Assembly (NCBI RefSeq): GCF_900116435.1
Contig: NZ_FPAZ01000016.1
Location: 34,613-98,612 of the forward strand
DNA length: 64,000 bases
Source of the DNA: Pseudoalteromonas lipolytica
GTDB taxonomy: Bacteria > Pseudomonadota > Gammaproteobacteria > Enterobacterales > Alteromonadaceae
Direction of reading: 5' to 3'
The position numbers and the translations under genes were made by a program. Under the pieces are notes generated by a model that ran no database searches, had not been told where the DNA came from, and saw only the letters and a program-made list of their open reading frames with translations. Numbering within the stretch: the first letter of the stretch is position 1; every line of letters starts with the position of its first letter. Below, one piece after another: positions 17,611 to 26,182 of this stretch.

Positions 17611-19572
17611 ATGTTAGAACAAAAATTACAATTACCGCATACCGAACTTCGTAATCGTTTGGTTATGGGCTCAATGCACACCGGTCTTGAAGAGGGCTGG
17701 CATAATCGTAAACGGTTACGCGCATTTTATGAAGCACGTGCAAAAGGAGGCACAGGCTTAATTATTACCGGCGGGTATAGTCCGAATTTACGCGGTAAAC
17801 TTACTCCATTTGCATCAACGTTTAGCTCATATTATGACGTTGTTAAACACCGTGCTTACACTGAAGCAGTACACCAGCATGGTGGGAAAATTTGTTTACA
17901 GCTTTTGCATGCAGGGCGTTATGCCTACCATCCATTTAATCATGCTCCTAGTGCGATTAAAGCGCCAATAAACCCATACAAACCAAAGGCGATGTCGCTT
18001 GGTGCCATTAAAAAAACCATAAAAGATTTTGCAAGCTCAGCGCGCTTAGCCGAAAAGGCGGGCTACGATGGTGTTGAGATCATGGGCTCAGAAGGCTACT
18101 TAATTAATGAGTTTATGGCGAATCATACTAATAAACGTAATGATGCTTATGGTGGTAGCTTAGAAAACCGAATGCGCCTAGCTGTTGAAATAGTGAAAGC
18201 AGTACGCGCAAAAGTCAGTGAAAAATTTATTATTATTTTTCGTTTATCAGTGATGGATTTAGTTCCTGACGGTTCTACTCCTGATGAAGTAAAGCAACAA
18301 GCTTTGGCGCTAGAAGAAGCCGGCGTTGATATCTTTAATACTGGTATAGGTTGGCATGAGGCTCGCGTCCCAACGATTGCCAGTATGGTTCCTCCTGGCG
18401 CATTTAAAGAGGCGTCAAAACGTTTAAAAGACACAGTCTCAGTTCCTGTGGTTGCGGTAAACCGTATTAACACCCCACAGATTGCTAATAGTATTTTAGC
18501 GGCAGGAGAGTCAGACCTTATTTCGATGGCAAGACCACTTTTAGCTGATCCTGAGTTTTTTAATAAATACGTAAATAATAAAACTGAGCAGATAAATATT
18601 TGTATTGGTTGTAATCAGGGTTGTTTAGACCACGTATTTAAAAATAAACGTGCGACCTGTTTAGTGAACCCTCAAGCTGCATTTGAGCTTGAATATAGCC
18701 TAGAAAAAGCCGCGTCATCACGTTTAGTGTTAGTGGTAGGTGCAGGACCAGCTGGCCTTGCTGCGAGTTGCTATTTAGCGCAAAAAGGGCACAAAGTAAC
18801 GCTCATTGAGCGTAAAGAGCAAATGGGCGGCCAGTTTAATTTAGCCATGCAAATACCCGGAAAAGAAGATTTTAATCACACGCTAAATTATTTCACTAAT
18901 GAACTTAAGCGTTTAAATGTTGAATTAAAATTGGGCACTGAGTTTTCAGATAACATGCTAAATCAATACGATGATGTTGTTTTTGCGACCGGTGTTAGAC
19001 CTCGTGAAGCTAAAATTGAATGTGCTGATGGTAAGCGTGTTTTTGCCTACGATGAAGTGATTAGAGGTGACGTTGAACTGGGTGAAAAAATTGCGATATT
19101 AGGCGCTGGAGGTATCGGTTTCGATATGGTGGCCTTTTTAAGTGAGCATAAAGATCAAACCATTGAAGAGTTTAAAACTCAATGGGGAATAGAGTGTGAG
19201 CCACAACCTCACAAAGATAATCGCCAAATTTATATGCTAAAACGAAGCTCAGGTCGCTTTGGCAGTGAGCTGGGTAAAACGACGGGTTGGATCCACCGCC
19301 AAGTAGCAAAACAGCATGGTGTTAAACAAATTGCTGACTGCCAGTACATCAGTTTTGATAACCAAGGGTTAAAGATTACCGTAAAGGGTGAGGAACAGAT
19401 ACTTGATGTTGATACAGTGATTGCCTGTATTGGTCAGGTGTCTAACAGTGAACCATTTGCAGCGGAGGCTGAAAACGCAAAAGTGCATGTGATAGGTGGT
19501 GCAAAACTGGCCGCGGCCATTGATGCAAAACGTGCTATTTTTGAAGCATTGCAAGTCGCACGCAAAATCTAA
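17611..19572 (+). CDS. fadH: 2,4-dienoyl-CoA reductase (NADPH)
   Basis: Auxiliary beta-oxidation enzyme that reduces 2,4-dienoyl-CoA from polyunsaturated fatty acids. 653 aa. In order: an FMN-binding TIM barrel of the old yellow enzyme type (RLVMGSMHTGLEEGW, LLHAGRYAYHPFNHAPS), active-site Y163 (MGSEGYLINEF) and H249 (GWHEAR), a 4Fe-4S motif at C331, C334, C338 and C350, then FAD- and NADPH-binding domains (VVGAGPAGLAAS, AILGAGGIGFDM). It matches E. coli FadH over its whole length. The ATG has GGGG 6 bases upstream. A FadR-like site overlaps the leader. Confidence 0.95.
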   Translation: MLEQKLQLPHTELRNRLVMGSMHTGLEEGWHNRKRLRAFYEARAKGGTGLIITGGYSPNLRGKLTPFASTFSSYYDVVKHRAYTEAVHQHGGKICLQLLHAGRYAYHPFNHAPSAIKAPINPYKPKAMSLGAIKKTIKDFASSARLAEKAGYDGVEIMGSEGYLINEFMANHTNKRNDAYGGSLENRMRLAVEIVKAVRAKVSEKFIIIFRLSVMDLVPDGSTPDEVKQQALALEEAGVDIFNTGIGWHEARVPTIASMVPPGAFKEASKRLKDTVSVPVVAVNRINTPQIANSILAAGESDLISMARPLLADPEFFNKYVNNKTEQINICIGCNQGCLDHVFKNKRATCLVNPQAAFELEYSLEKAASSRLVLVVGAGPAGLAASCYLAQKGHKVTLIERKEQMGGQFNLAMQIPGKEDFNHTLNYFTNELKRLNVELKLGTEFSDNMLNQYDDVVFATGVRPREAKIECADGKRVFAYDEVIRGDVELGEKIAILGAGGIGFDMVAFLSEHKDQTIEEFKTQWGIECEPQPHKDNRQIYMLKRSSGRFGSELGKTTGWIHRQVAKQHGVKQIADCQYISFDNQGLKITVKGEEQILDVDTVIACIGQVSNSEPFAAEAENAKVHVIGGAKLAAAIDAKRAIFEALQVARKI

Positions 19573-19634
19573 CTGAAAGATAACCACATTGTTAGCGGTC
19601 TTATTGATTAATCTATTTTAGTCATGAGACCGCT

Positions 19635-20336
19635 ATGCACATTACACATACCTATCAAACAATCTTCAAACGTCTGCAGTGTTTAGAGGGGATACCCGCT
19701 TTAATTTTTCGCTTAATCTTAGCGCCGGTTATGATAATCGCAGGATTTAACAAGTTAGCGTTGAGCGGAGATGTCTCGCATTTTTACCAATATTTTCTTG
19801 CATCTGATGACATCGTTACATGGTTTGGTAACAAAGAATGGGGCTTAGGTTTACCGATGCCTGCACTACTGGCATTTTTGGCCGCATGGGCAGAGTTTCT
19901 TGGCGGTATACTGCTATTTTTGGGGCTGTTTACACGTCTTACCGCTATTCCATTAATGATTACGATGTGTGTGGCTGCGACTAGCGTACACGTTGATAAT
20001 GGCTGGTTTGCTGTCACGCCTACAGATGCCAGTACCAGTCCTGCAAGAGTATTAAGCTGGCTACAAATACCAGGTGCACAAGCAAGCCTAGACAACTCCT
20101 CAGCGGCAGCTGAGCGCTTAACAAAAATGCGCGACTTATTAGAAACCCACGGTTTTACTGATTATTTATATGAAACAGGGCGCCCTGTGATTTTAAATAA
20201 CGGAATGGAGTTTTCTGTTATTTATTTTGCGATGCTGTTAGGCCTATTTTTTACAGGCGGGGGACGCTATGTCAGTCTCGATTACTGGTTTAGCAGAAAG
20301 TACCGTAATCGCTTTATTGATAATGAAGTTAAATGA
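19635..20336 (+). CDS. DoxX family membrane protein
   Basis: 233 aa with four hydrophobic segments (IFRLILAPVMIIAGFNKL; LLAFLAAWAEFLGGILLFLG; LTAIPLMITMCVAATSVHV; FSVIYFAMLLGLFF). The first contains the G-x-x-K pattern of DoxX proteins. The central ~55 residues between the third and fourth segments are an insertion compared with short ~130 aa DoxX proteins. The family is tied to redox or electron-transfer functions in some bacteria, but the role here is not known. It lies 62 bp after fadH and 61 bp before the nitroreductase gene, all on the same strand. Confidence 0.8.
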   Translation: MHITHTYQTIFKRLQCLEGIPALIFRLILAPVMIIAGFNKLALSGDVSHFYQYFLASDDIVTWFGNKEWGLGLPMPALLAFLAAWAEFLGGILLFLGLFTRLTAIPLMITMCVAATSVHVDNGWFAVTPTDASTSPARVLSWLQIPGAQASLDNSSAAAERLTKMRDLLETHGFTDYLYETGRPVILNNGMEFSVIYFAMLLGLFFTGGGRYVSLDYWFSRKYRNRFIDNEVK

Positions 20337-20397
20337 TAAGCTTACATTTTATTGCCTGTATTAACGGGCATCGTATTTAAGAATTTACGGAATAATA

Positions 20398-20946
20398 ATG
20401 GACGCTTTAACGCTTTTACAAACACGACAGTCAGATCCACGTTTAATTTCACCGGGTCCAACAGAAGAACAGCTTTCAATTATTCAGCGCGCTGCGATTA
20501 AAGTCCCCGATCATGGTTGCATTGCGCCGTGGCGTTTTATCGTGGTGGAAGGCGAAGCACGCCATAAATTAGGTGAGATCTATCACCAAGCCGCTATCGA
20601 AGAGCAGCAAGATGACCGCGTAATTGAGCGGGCAAAAGAGCTCCCCCTCAGAGCACCTATGGTGATAATCGCAATTGCCGATGTAAAAGAAAACCCAAAA
20701 GTACCGCGGATAGAGCAGGTGCAAAGTGCTGGGTGCGCTGTGTTAGCAATGCAACAAGCTGCATTCGCTCAGGGATTAGGTGGCATTTGGCGCACAGGCT
20801 ACTTTGCGCAAAGTCCAGCTGTTAAACACGCGCTTGGTTGCAAAGCAGAGGATGAAATTGTCGGCTACTTGTATATAGGCACACCTGAGGTAGATATTAA
20901 AAAGCCCATTCGTCATAAACCAGACACTTTTTTTGAGAAACTGTAA
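20398..20946 (+). CDS. YdjA-like nitroreductase family protein
   Basis: 182 aa flavoprotein, very close in length and pattern to E. coli YdjA (183 aa): MDALTLLQTRQSDPRLISPG, then IKVPDHGCIAPWRFIVVEG, LRAPMVIIAIADV, SAGCAVLAMQQAAFAQGLGG and EIVGYLYIGTP. YdjA-type proteins are minimal FMN-binding nitroreductase folds that act as dimers; the natural substrate is not established. It could be co-transcribed with the DoxX gene upstream. Confidence 0.9.
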   Translation: MDALTLLQTRQSDPRLISPGPTEEQLSIIQRAAIKVPDHGCIAPWRFIVVEGEARHKLGEIYHQAAIEEQQDDRVIERAKELPLRAPMVIIAIADVKENPKVPRIEQVQSAGCAVLAMQQAAFAQGLGGIWRTGYFAQSPAVKHALGCKAEDEIVGYLYIGTPEVDIKKPIRHKPDTFFEKL

Positions 20947-21146
20947 GTTAAGGGAACTTTTTAGCATCACAAGAGTCATACCTGATTAAGCTTGCTTATG
21001 TTACTTTTTTTCAAGTTGTGGCTTTGCTGTAAGAAGCGCTTGGATGCAAAAACTTAATTATTCTTCTTCAGTATGTTTTTTAATCGGTTGTTTTTTGTTA
21101 ACGTATGGATAGTCTTAGAAAAATAACGATAAAGAAGACGAGAAAA

Positions 21147-21524
21147 ATGGGAAACTTATTTTTACGTGAAAAAGAAAATTGGTTCGCTTGGTCTCTTTGG
21201 GGCATTGTTGGTGCAGTGATCACTTTGTTTGTTGCACTCTCGACAAAAGCACCTCAGTTTTTAGGTTTATCAGCGGTCGGTGTTTTGTTTCTACTTACCT
21301 GGTGGATGCACAGTACAAAACGTTTTGATTTTGGGCGTGCGTTTAAAGTCTGTTGTTATGTTTTAACGTTTAGCAGTCTACCGGCCTTTTTACTGGTGAT
21401 TGTGCCAAATCACAATATGAATAAAATAGACATTATTGTTCAGACACTCGGCTTTGCACTAATCAGTTTATTCGTCTGTTTAATTTGTTCATGGATTGCC
21501 CGCAGACCAAAGCAATATTATTGA
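21147..21524 (+). CDS. hypothetical membrane protein
   Basis: I do not recognise this protein. It is 125 aa from the ATG at 21147, with four hydrophobic segments (WFAWSLWGIVGAVITLFVAL; FLGLSAVGVLFLLTWWM; VCCYVLTFSSLPAFLLVIV; LGFALISLFVCLICSWI) and a basic C-terminus. I prefer this start because GACGAG lies just upstream; an in-frame ATG at 21105 would add 14 basic residues but has no ribosome site. It lies alone before tRNA-Ser. Confidence 0.6.
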   Translation: MGNLFLREKENWFAWSLWGIVGAVITLFVALSTKAPQFLGLSAVGVLFLLTWWMHSTKRFDFGRAFKVCCYVLTFSSLPAFLLVIVPNHNMNKIDIIVQTLGFALISLFVCLICSWIARRPKQYY

Positions 21525-21598
21525 TTTAAATTTTTTAGGCTTTTTTTACAGTTAAGTCTTTACAATGAAAGCTGTAAGCACTATTATGCGCGCCGTAC

Positions 21599-21689
21599 GG
21601 AGAGATGGCAGAGTGGTCGAATGCACCGGTCTTGAAAACCGGCAGGGGTTTGTAGCCCCTCTAGGGTTCAAATCCCTATCTCTCCACCA
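21599..21689 (+). tRNA. tRNA-Ser (anticodon UGA)
   Basis: A 91 nt class II tRNA. The acceptor stem GGAGAGA (21599-21605) pairs with TCTCTCC (21679-21685), then A and CCA (21687-21689) are encoded. The anticodon stem CCGGT/ACCGG encloses CTTGAAA with anticodon TGA at 21633-21635, reading UCA and related serine codons. The long variable arm AGGGG/CCCCT is typical of tRNA-Ser. The T-loop GGTTCAAATCC is normal. The discriminator base is A, whereas G is more usual in bacterial tRNA-Ser. Confidence 0.97.
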
Positions 21690-21697
21690 TTATTTTT

Positions 21698-21724
21698 AAA
21701 AAACCGCCTACAGGGCGGTTTTTT
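21698..21724 (+). terminator. intrinsic terminator after tRNA-Ser
   Basis: CCGCC (21704-21708) pairs with GGCGG (21714-21718) over TACAG, flanked by A6 and T6. It starts 9 bases after the CCA end. Confidence 0.9.
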
Positions 21725-21742
21725 GCTATCTGGAGATAAGTC

Positions 21743-22144
21743 ATGTCAACAAGCGAGTCTTCGTCTACTTTTAAACACCTTATAAAACATATTCTGTTTT
21801 GGAGTGTTTTTTCTTATTTTTATCATAGCGGCGTGAATGTTCTAGTTGCTATGGCACATGATGCAAAGCCAGAGCATGGTTTACTCACATCGATTGCTTA
21901 TGGCATCGGTTTTAATGTGCTGGTTGGTCACTTAATTGGAAAATATGATAAGCATTGGCCTGTTATAGCTGCACTGTATATCGCATCAGTTGGCTTGTTA
22001 ATTGTGCCACTTGTTATACTCGGTAAAGCAGGATTGATGGATGTTTATTTTATTGTCGCAATGATCTTAAGTTTACCAACGTCAACCTTTGTCATTGAAA
22101 AAATAAAGCAGCGAATTAGTTTAAACACTGAGCAAACGCAGTAA
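21743..22144 (+). CDS. hypothetical membrane protein
   Basis: I do not recognise this protein. It is 133 aa with about four hydrophobic segments: HILFWSVFSYFYHSGVNVLVAM, GIGFNVLVGHLIG, IAALYIASVGLLIVPLVIL and DVYFIVAMILSLPTSTFVI. It ends in a charged tail (EKIKQRISLNTEQTQ). The ATG at 21743 has GGAG at 21732-21735. It begins just after the tRNA terminator and ends ~70 bp before fklB. Confidence 0.6.
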   Translation: MSTSESSSTFKHLIKHILFWSVFSYFYHSGVNVLVAMAHDAKPEHGLLTSIAYGIGFNVLVGHLIGKYDKHWPVIAALYIASVGLLIVPLVILGKAGLMDVYFIVAMILSLPTSTFVIEKIKQRISLNTEQTQ

Positions 22145-22215
22145 ACTAAGCATTATTCGTTGTTTTTTTATGTTAGTATAAATGCATCTTTTAACTAATA
22201 AACGTGAATTTAAAC

Positions 22216-22833
22216 ATGTCAGATATTTTTACAACAGACGCTGAAAAAGCAAGCTACGGTATTGGTTTACAAATGGGTGAGCAACTTAAAGCTAACCCTT
22301 TTGAAGGTTTAAACCTAAACTCAGTTTTTGAAGGTATGAAAGACGCATACGCAGGAAGTGATTTCCAAGTTGAGATCCCTGCAATTCAAGCTGCTTTCGA
22401 AAAAATCAATGCAGAAATCCAAGCTCGTCGTGAAGAAGAAGCTAAAGTACTTGCTGCTGAAGGTGTTGCGTTCTTAGAAGAAAATGCAAAACGTCCAGAA
22501 ATTACGGTAACCGAATCAGGCTTACAGTACGAAGTATTAACAGCGGGTGAGGGTGAAAAGCCAACTGCTGAGTCTACAATTCGTGCTCATTACCACGGTA
22601 CATTAATTAACGGTACTGTTTTTGACAGCTCTTATGAGCGTGGTCAACCTGCTGAATTCCCAGTAAGCGGTGTTATCAAAGGTTGGACTGAAGCGGTACA
22701 AATGATGGGTACTGGTTCAAAATGGCGTTTATACGTACCACACGAACTTGCCTATGGTGAGCGTGGCGCAGGTGCTGCAATCGCACCTTTCTCAACATTA
22801 ATCTTTGATGTTGAGTTACTAGAAATTATCTAA
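22216..22833 (+). CDS. fklB: FKBP-type peptidyl-prolyl cis-trans isomerase FklB
   Basis: 205 aa protein with an N-terminal dimerisation region (DAEKASYGIGLQMGEQLK; EEEAKVLAAEGVAFLEENAK) and a C-terminal FKBP domain (VFDSSYERGQPAEFPVSGVI, GWTEAVQMM, LAYGERGAGAAIAPFSTL). It matches E. coli FklB, with a longer helical linker than single-domain FKBPs. There is no signal sequence, so it acts in the cytoplasm, catalysing prolyl isomerisation in folding proteins. I start it at the ATG at 22216, as in homologues; a GTG at 22204 is also in frame and neither has a strong ribosome site. Confidence 0.93.
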   Translation: MSDIFTTDAEKASYGIGLQMGEQLKANPFEGLNLNSVFEGMKDAYAGSDFQVEIPAIQAAFEKINAEIQARREEEAKVLAAEGVAFLEENAKRPEITVTESGLQYEVLTAGEGEKPTAESTIRAHYHGTLINGTVFDSSYERGQPAEFPVSGVIKGWTEAVQMMGTGSKWRLYVPHELAYGERGAGAAIAPFSTLIFDVELLEII

Positions 22834-22845
22834 TTAATTTCTACA

Positions 22846-22884
22846 GACATAAAAAAACCTGCTTAATGCAGGTTTTTTTATGTC
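22846..22884. terminator. bidirectional terminator between fklB and fur
   Basis: A perfect 17 bp stem (22846-22862 with 22868-22884) over the loop TTAAT; GC core CCTGC/GCAGG with A7 and T7. fklB and fur converge on it. Confidence 0.9.
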
Positions 22885-22895
22885 TAAATCAAATT

Positions 22896-23339
22896 TTAAC
22901 TATTTGATTCAGCGAACTCTTTGCACTTAGCAGTGTCTTCGCATTCACCATAAAGGTAAAGAGAGTGGTTTGTTAGTTTAATACCGTTCTCTTTTGCGAT
23001 TTCTTCTTGGCGACGTTCAATCGTATCATCTTCGAACTCAACAACTTTACCACATTTTAAACACACTAAGTGGTCGTGGTGAGTACTACCCGATAATTCA
23101 AAAACTGACTTGCCACCTTCAAAATGATGACGAGACACAATACCTGCATCGTCGAATTGGTTTAAAACACGATAGACAGTTGCAAGACCAATCTCTTCGC
23201 CAATGTCTAACAGAATTTTATAGACATCTTCAGCGCTGATGTGTTGGTTGTCTGGAGATTGTAGAATCTCTAAAATTTTAATACGCGGCAGTGTTACTTT
23301 TAACCCTGCTTTTTTTAATTCCAAGTTGTGATCAGTCAT
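22896..23339 (-). CDS. fur: ferric uptake regulator Fur
   Basis: Iron-sensing DNA-binding repressor, 147 aa (E. coli 148). The N-terminal winged helix (LKKAGLKVTLPRIKILEIL, GLATVYRVLNQFDDAGIV) precedes a dimerisation domain with the metal-binding run HHDHLVCLKCGKVVEFED and a second Cys pair (CEDTAKC). It is downstream of fldA on the same strand with a 190 bp gap, as in enterobacteria. A Fur box is found elsewhere in this window, before a putative metal exporter at about 34.9 kb. Confidence 0.97.
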   Translation of the reverse strand: MTDHNLELKKAGLKVTLPRIKILEILQSPDNQHISAEDVYKILLDIGEEIGLATVYRVLNQFDDAGIVSRHHFEGGKSVFELSGSTHHDHLVCLKCGKVVEFEDDTIERRQEEIAKENGIKLTNHSLYLYGECEDTAKCKEFAESNS

Positions 23340-23529
23340 TAAATCTGTCTCAATTTTATTTATTTATACTAGGCATCATAAAGATGCACACGACACATTA
23401 GCAAATATTAGAATAACGTGCCTAGTTACTAAGTGCAAAGAACAATTCGTTTAATTGCCGATTTTTTAGACAAAAATGAACTGGTTGTGCATCTTTACAT
23501 CAGCTAGTAAATGCGAGTAGTACTTGTTA

Positions 23530-24057
23530 TTAATCAGCAAGTTCTGCTAAACACATTTCTTCATAAACTTGAGCACACCACTCTTTAACACGCTTTTCAG
23601 TAAGTTCTGGCTGACGGTCTTCATCAATGCCTAGGCCTACAAAGTGATTATCATCAATGACCGCTTTTGAGGCTTCGAAGTCGTAACCTTCAGTAGGCCA
23701 GTGACCCACAACTATAGCACCACGTTCAGTAACGATATCGTTGATCATGCCCATCGCATCTAAGAAATACTCAGCATAGTCTTCTTGGTCACCGCAACCA
23801 AAAATAGCAACAAGTTTACCATCGAAGTCTACTTCTTCTAACTCAGGGAAAAAATCATCCCAGTCACATTGCGCTTCGCCATAGTACCAAGTGGGGATAC
23901 CGAATAACAATAAATCGAATTCAGCAATCTCTTCTTTAGAACTTTTTGCAATATCGTGAACAGCAACGAGCTTTTTACCTAATTCTTTCTGAATCATTTT
24001 TGCTACGTGTTCAGTATTGCCTGTATCGCTTCCGAAAAAAATACCTACGCTTGACAT
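23530..24057 (-). CDS. fldA: flavodoxin I
   Basis: 175 aa FMN electron carrier (E. coli FldA 176). The phosphate-binding loop FFGSDTGNTEHVAKM is at the N-terminus, and the isoalloxazine-contact loops GIPTWYYGEAQCDWDDF and FGCGDQEDYAEYF are intact. It has the ~20-residue insertion of long-chain flavodoxins. It supplies electrons to enzymes such as BioB, which is also encoded in this window. ybfE ends 14 bp upstream; fur follows 190 bp downstream on the same strand. Confidence 0.97.
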   Translation of the reverse strand: MSSVGIFFGSDTGNTEHVAKMIQKELGKKLVAVHDIAKSSKEEIAEFDLLLFGIPTWYYGEAQCDWDDFFPELEEVDFDGKLVAIFGCGDQEDYAEYFLDAMGMINDIVTERGAIVVGHWPTEGYDFEASKAVIDDNHFVGLGIDEDRQPELTEKRVKEWCAQVYEEMCLAELAD

Positions 24058-24071
24058 GGATTTAAAACCTT

Positions 24072-24350
24072 CTATCTATCAATAGCCAATCTTTCTTGTA
24101 AAATTGTTTCAATCAACGCGCTACGGCTAATATTCTGCGCATCGGCCATATCGCTTAGTGCTTGATATAACTGTGATGAAACCTTAAATTCTACACGCTT
24201 TAAACCACGTGCTTTGTCTCGTTTTATTTGATTACGTTTGTTGACTTTCAACTGCATGTCACGTGGTAGGGGATTTGTTTTTGGTCTACCAGGACGCTTT
24301 TCGTATTCAAATAAATCGGGTGTTGTTCTATCTGTTTCTGACTTTGCCAT
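24072..24350 (-). CDS. ybfE: YbfE-like protein, ribbon-helix-helix type
   Basis: 92 aa basic protein with the YbfE signature RPGRPKTNPLPRDMQLKVNK followed by RDKARGLKRVEFKV and a helical C-terminus (SALIETILQERLAI), suggesting a ribbon-helix-helix/CopG-like DNA-binding fold. In E. coli ybfE is LexA-controlled and also lies before fldA. I start it at the ATG at 24350, matching E. coli MAKEQTDRTT; a longer frame upstream overlaps the previous gene. Its molecular role is not established. Confidence 0.9.
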   Translation of the reverse strand: MAKSETDRTTPDLFEYEKRPGRPKTNPLPRDMQLKVNKRNQIKRDKARGLKRVEFKVSSQLYQALSDMADAQNISRSALIETILQERLAIDR

Positions 24351-24352
24351 GC

Positions 24353-24574
24353 CTAGCCTACACCTGCGCCTTGCCAGAAGACTTGAATAAGTCCTTTTGC
24401 TATAAAACCAGAGCAGCCTAAAAATAGCACTAACCAAACGATGTATCGGCCAAATCGGGGCACGTCACCTTTCTTTAGTACGTCTTGAATTGCCATACCA
24501 ATAAAAAAGAAAATGCCGGCTAAGCCAAAATACAACCCTAAGGTATCAAATTCGTTAATTAACTGACTGACCAT
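24353..24574 (-). CDS. DUF2788-type small membrane protein
   Basis: 73 aa from the ATG at 24574, with two hydrophobic segments (YFGLAGIFFFIGMAI and YIVWLVLFLGCSGFIAKGLI) separated by a charged loop. It resembles DUF2788 proteins that neighbour ybfE/fldA in other marine gammaproteobacteria. It ends 2 bases before the ybfE start, so the two are probably coupled. Function unknown. A TTG 18 bases upstream is an alternative start. Confidence 0.75.
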   Translation of the reverse strand: MVSQLINEFDTLGLYFGLAGIFFFIGMAIQDVLKKGDVPRFGRYIVWLVLFLGCSGFIAKGLIQVFWQGAGVG

Positions 24575-24670
24575 CAACGTATAAACCTTCAAATTAAACG
24601 GCGCGTACTATACCACACAAAATCGTATTAATTTAGTGCGTACGATCAAAAACAGTGAATTTTATCGACG

Positions 24671-25438
24671 TTAATTCGAGGCTAAAAAATCACTGATTGC
24701 TTTATTTACAGCAAGCGGTTTTTGAGCATGAAGCCAATGACCCGCACCATGAATTATTTTTGCCTTTGAATTTGGAAATAACGCCATAATAACAGGGCGA
24801 TGTTCAGCTAAAATATAGTCTGAATCATTCCCTTTAATGAATAAAGTATCACATAAACAAGAATCATTTTCATCAAGTTGTGCTAAAATATTTTCATATT
24901 GTTGGTCTAAAACAGCTAAGTTAAACCGCCACTGATACTGGCCTTGTTCATTTTTGGCAAAACTTTTTAATAAGAATTGGCGTACGCCAAGCTCGGGAAT
25001 CTGTTTGGCAAGTATTTCGTCGGCTGCTTTTCTATCTGTAACGGCAGAATTAGCAACGTCGTTCAAACCTTTGAAAATAGCGCTATGGCGAGGTTTGTTA
25101 GCCACTGGCGAAATATCCATAACCACTAGTTTTTCAACGCGTTCTGGGTAGCTAAGTGCTAATTGCATAGCCACTTTACCGCCCATTGAATGGCCAACAA
25201 TATGTGCTTTATTGATATTTAAATGGTTCAGTAACTCTAAAACATCGGCAGCCATTACCGTGTAGTTCATGCTATCACTGTGGAATGATTTACCATGATT
25301 ACGTAAATCGATATTGGTCACTGTGTAATTTTCTGACAGTGCTTTCGCGATGACATTTAAGTTTTCTAGCGAACCAAATAATCCGTGGATCAAAACAACA
25401 TGCGAACCTTGGCCGCTTTGCTGGTAATTTAATAGCAT
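24671..25438 (-). CDS. ybfF: alpha/beta hydrolase YbfF
   Basis: 255 aa single-domain alpha/beta hydrolase, matching E. coli YbfF, an esterase active on acyl-CoA and other esters. The nucleophile elbow GHSMGGKVAM, oxyanion-region HGLFGSLENL and catalytic His in GAGHWLHAQKP are present. It is the first gene of the minus-strand ybfF/DUF2788/ybfE/fldA/fur run and is divergent from seqA, as in E. coli. Confidence 0.94.
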   Translation of the reverse strand: MLLNYQQSGQGSHVVLIHGLFGSLENLNVIAKALSENYTVTNIDLRNHGKSFHSDSMNYTVMAADVLELLNHLNINKAHIVGHSMGGKVAMQLALSYPERVEKLVVMDISPVANKPRHSAIFKGLNDVANSAVTDRKAADEILAKQIPELGVRQFLLKSFAKNEQGQYQWRFNLAVLDQQYENILAQLDENDSCLCDTLFIKGNDSDYILAEHRPVIMALFPNSKAKIIHGAGHWLHAQKPLAVNKAISDFLASN

Positions 25439-25569
25439 TTTTAGCTCCTATTTTAAGTGGCGCTATTTTGCCTAGTGAAATAACAAATTGCAAAACATAG
25501 AGAATTGCTGCGAGCTTAGGTATAATCATTGCGAACTTTTAAAATGTGACCCGTAAAGACAGGAATAAC

Positions 25570-26166
25570 ATGAAAAAAATCGACATAGACGACGAGTTAT
25601 ATCAATACATCGCGAGTAATACGCAAAGTATTGGTGAAAGTGCATCAACCATTTTGCGTCGTTTATTAAACCTTTCTGATGGCACTTTAACGACCAGTCA
25701 TTCAACGACGACAAACACTGAACAAGAAATCAGCGTTGTTGAATCAGAAGAAGACACGGAACAACACACAGAATCAGCAGCGCCTGAATCAAAAAGCCAA
25801 CCAGCTGTCACAGCAACGACATACGCTAAAGGTAATGTATTCAATGTGCTTAATAAAGAAGAGCTAGCGATGCAAAAAGGCGTTGTCGGCCGTTTCTTAT
25901 TTATTTTGGCTGCTTTGTACAGAACACATAAAGACGATTTTGTTAACGTGCTTGAAATTAAAGGACGTGACCGCGTTTATTTTGCCACAAGTAAAGAAGC
26001 GTTACTTGAAAGTGGCAGCAGTATGAACCCGAAAAACATCACTGATACAGAATACTGGGTGATGACAAACTCTAATACTACGCGTAAAAAAATGATGCTT
26101 CATGAAGTCGCCTTGTGCCTTGGTTACACGGCTGATGAAGCAGAAAAGATTCGTGATTACTTATAA
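25570..26166 (+). CDS. seqA: replication initiation regulator SeqA
   Basis: 198 aa protein that binds hemimethylated GATC sites and sequesters oriC after initiation. The N-terminal oligomerisation domain (MKKIDIDDELYQYIA, IGESASTILRRLLNLS) and C-terminal DNA-binding domain (VYFATSKEALLESG, YWVMTNSNTTRKKMML) are both present. The linker (about 43-90) is longer and acidic/Ser-rich compared with E. coli (181 aa in total). The ATG at 25570 has AGGA 6 bases upstream; an in-frame GTG at 25546 lacks support. pgm follows after 16 bp, the same pair as in E. coli. Confidence 0.94.
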   Translation: MKKIDIDDELYQYIASNTQSIGESASTILRRLLNLSDGTLTTSHSTTTNTEQEISVVESEEDTEQHTESAAPESKSQPAVTATTYAKGNVFNVLNKEELAMQKGVVGRFLFILAALYRTHKDDFVNVLEIKGRDRVYFATSKEALLESGSSMNPKNITDTEYWVMTNSNTTRKKMMLHEVALCLGYTADEAEKIRDYL

Positions 26167-26182
26167 TCAATAAGGAAATATT

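Noticed and set aside
24575..24670. LexA (SOS) box before the DUF2788/ybfE genes, as in E. coli ybfE
   Set aside because: No CTGT-N8-ACAG sequence was found in the gap; only a half-site CTGT is present.
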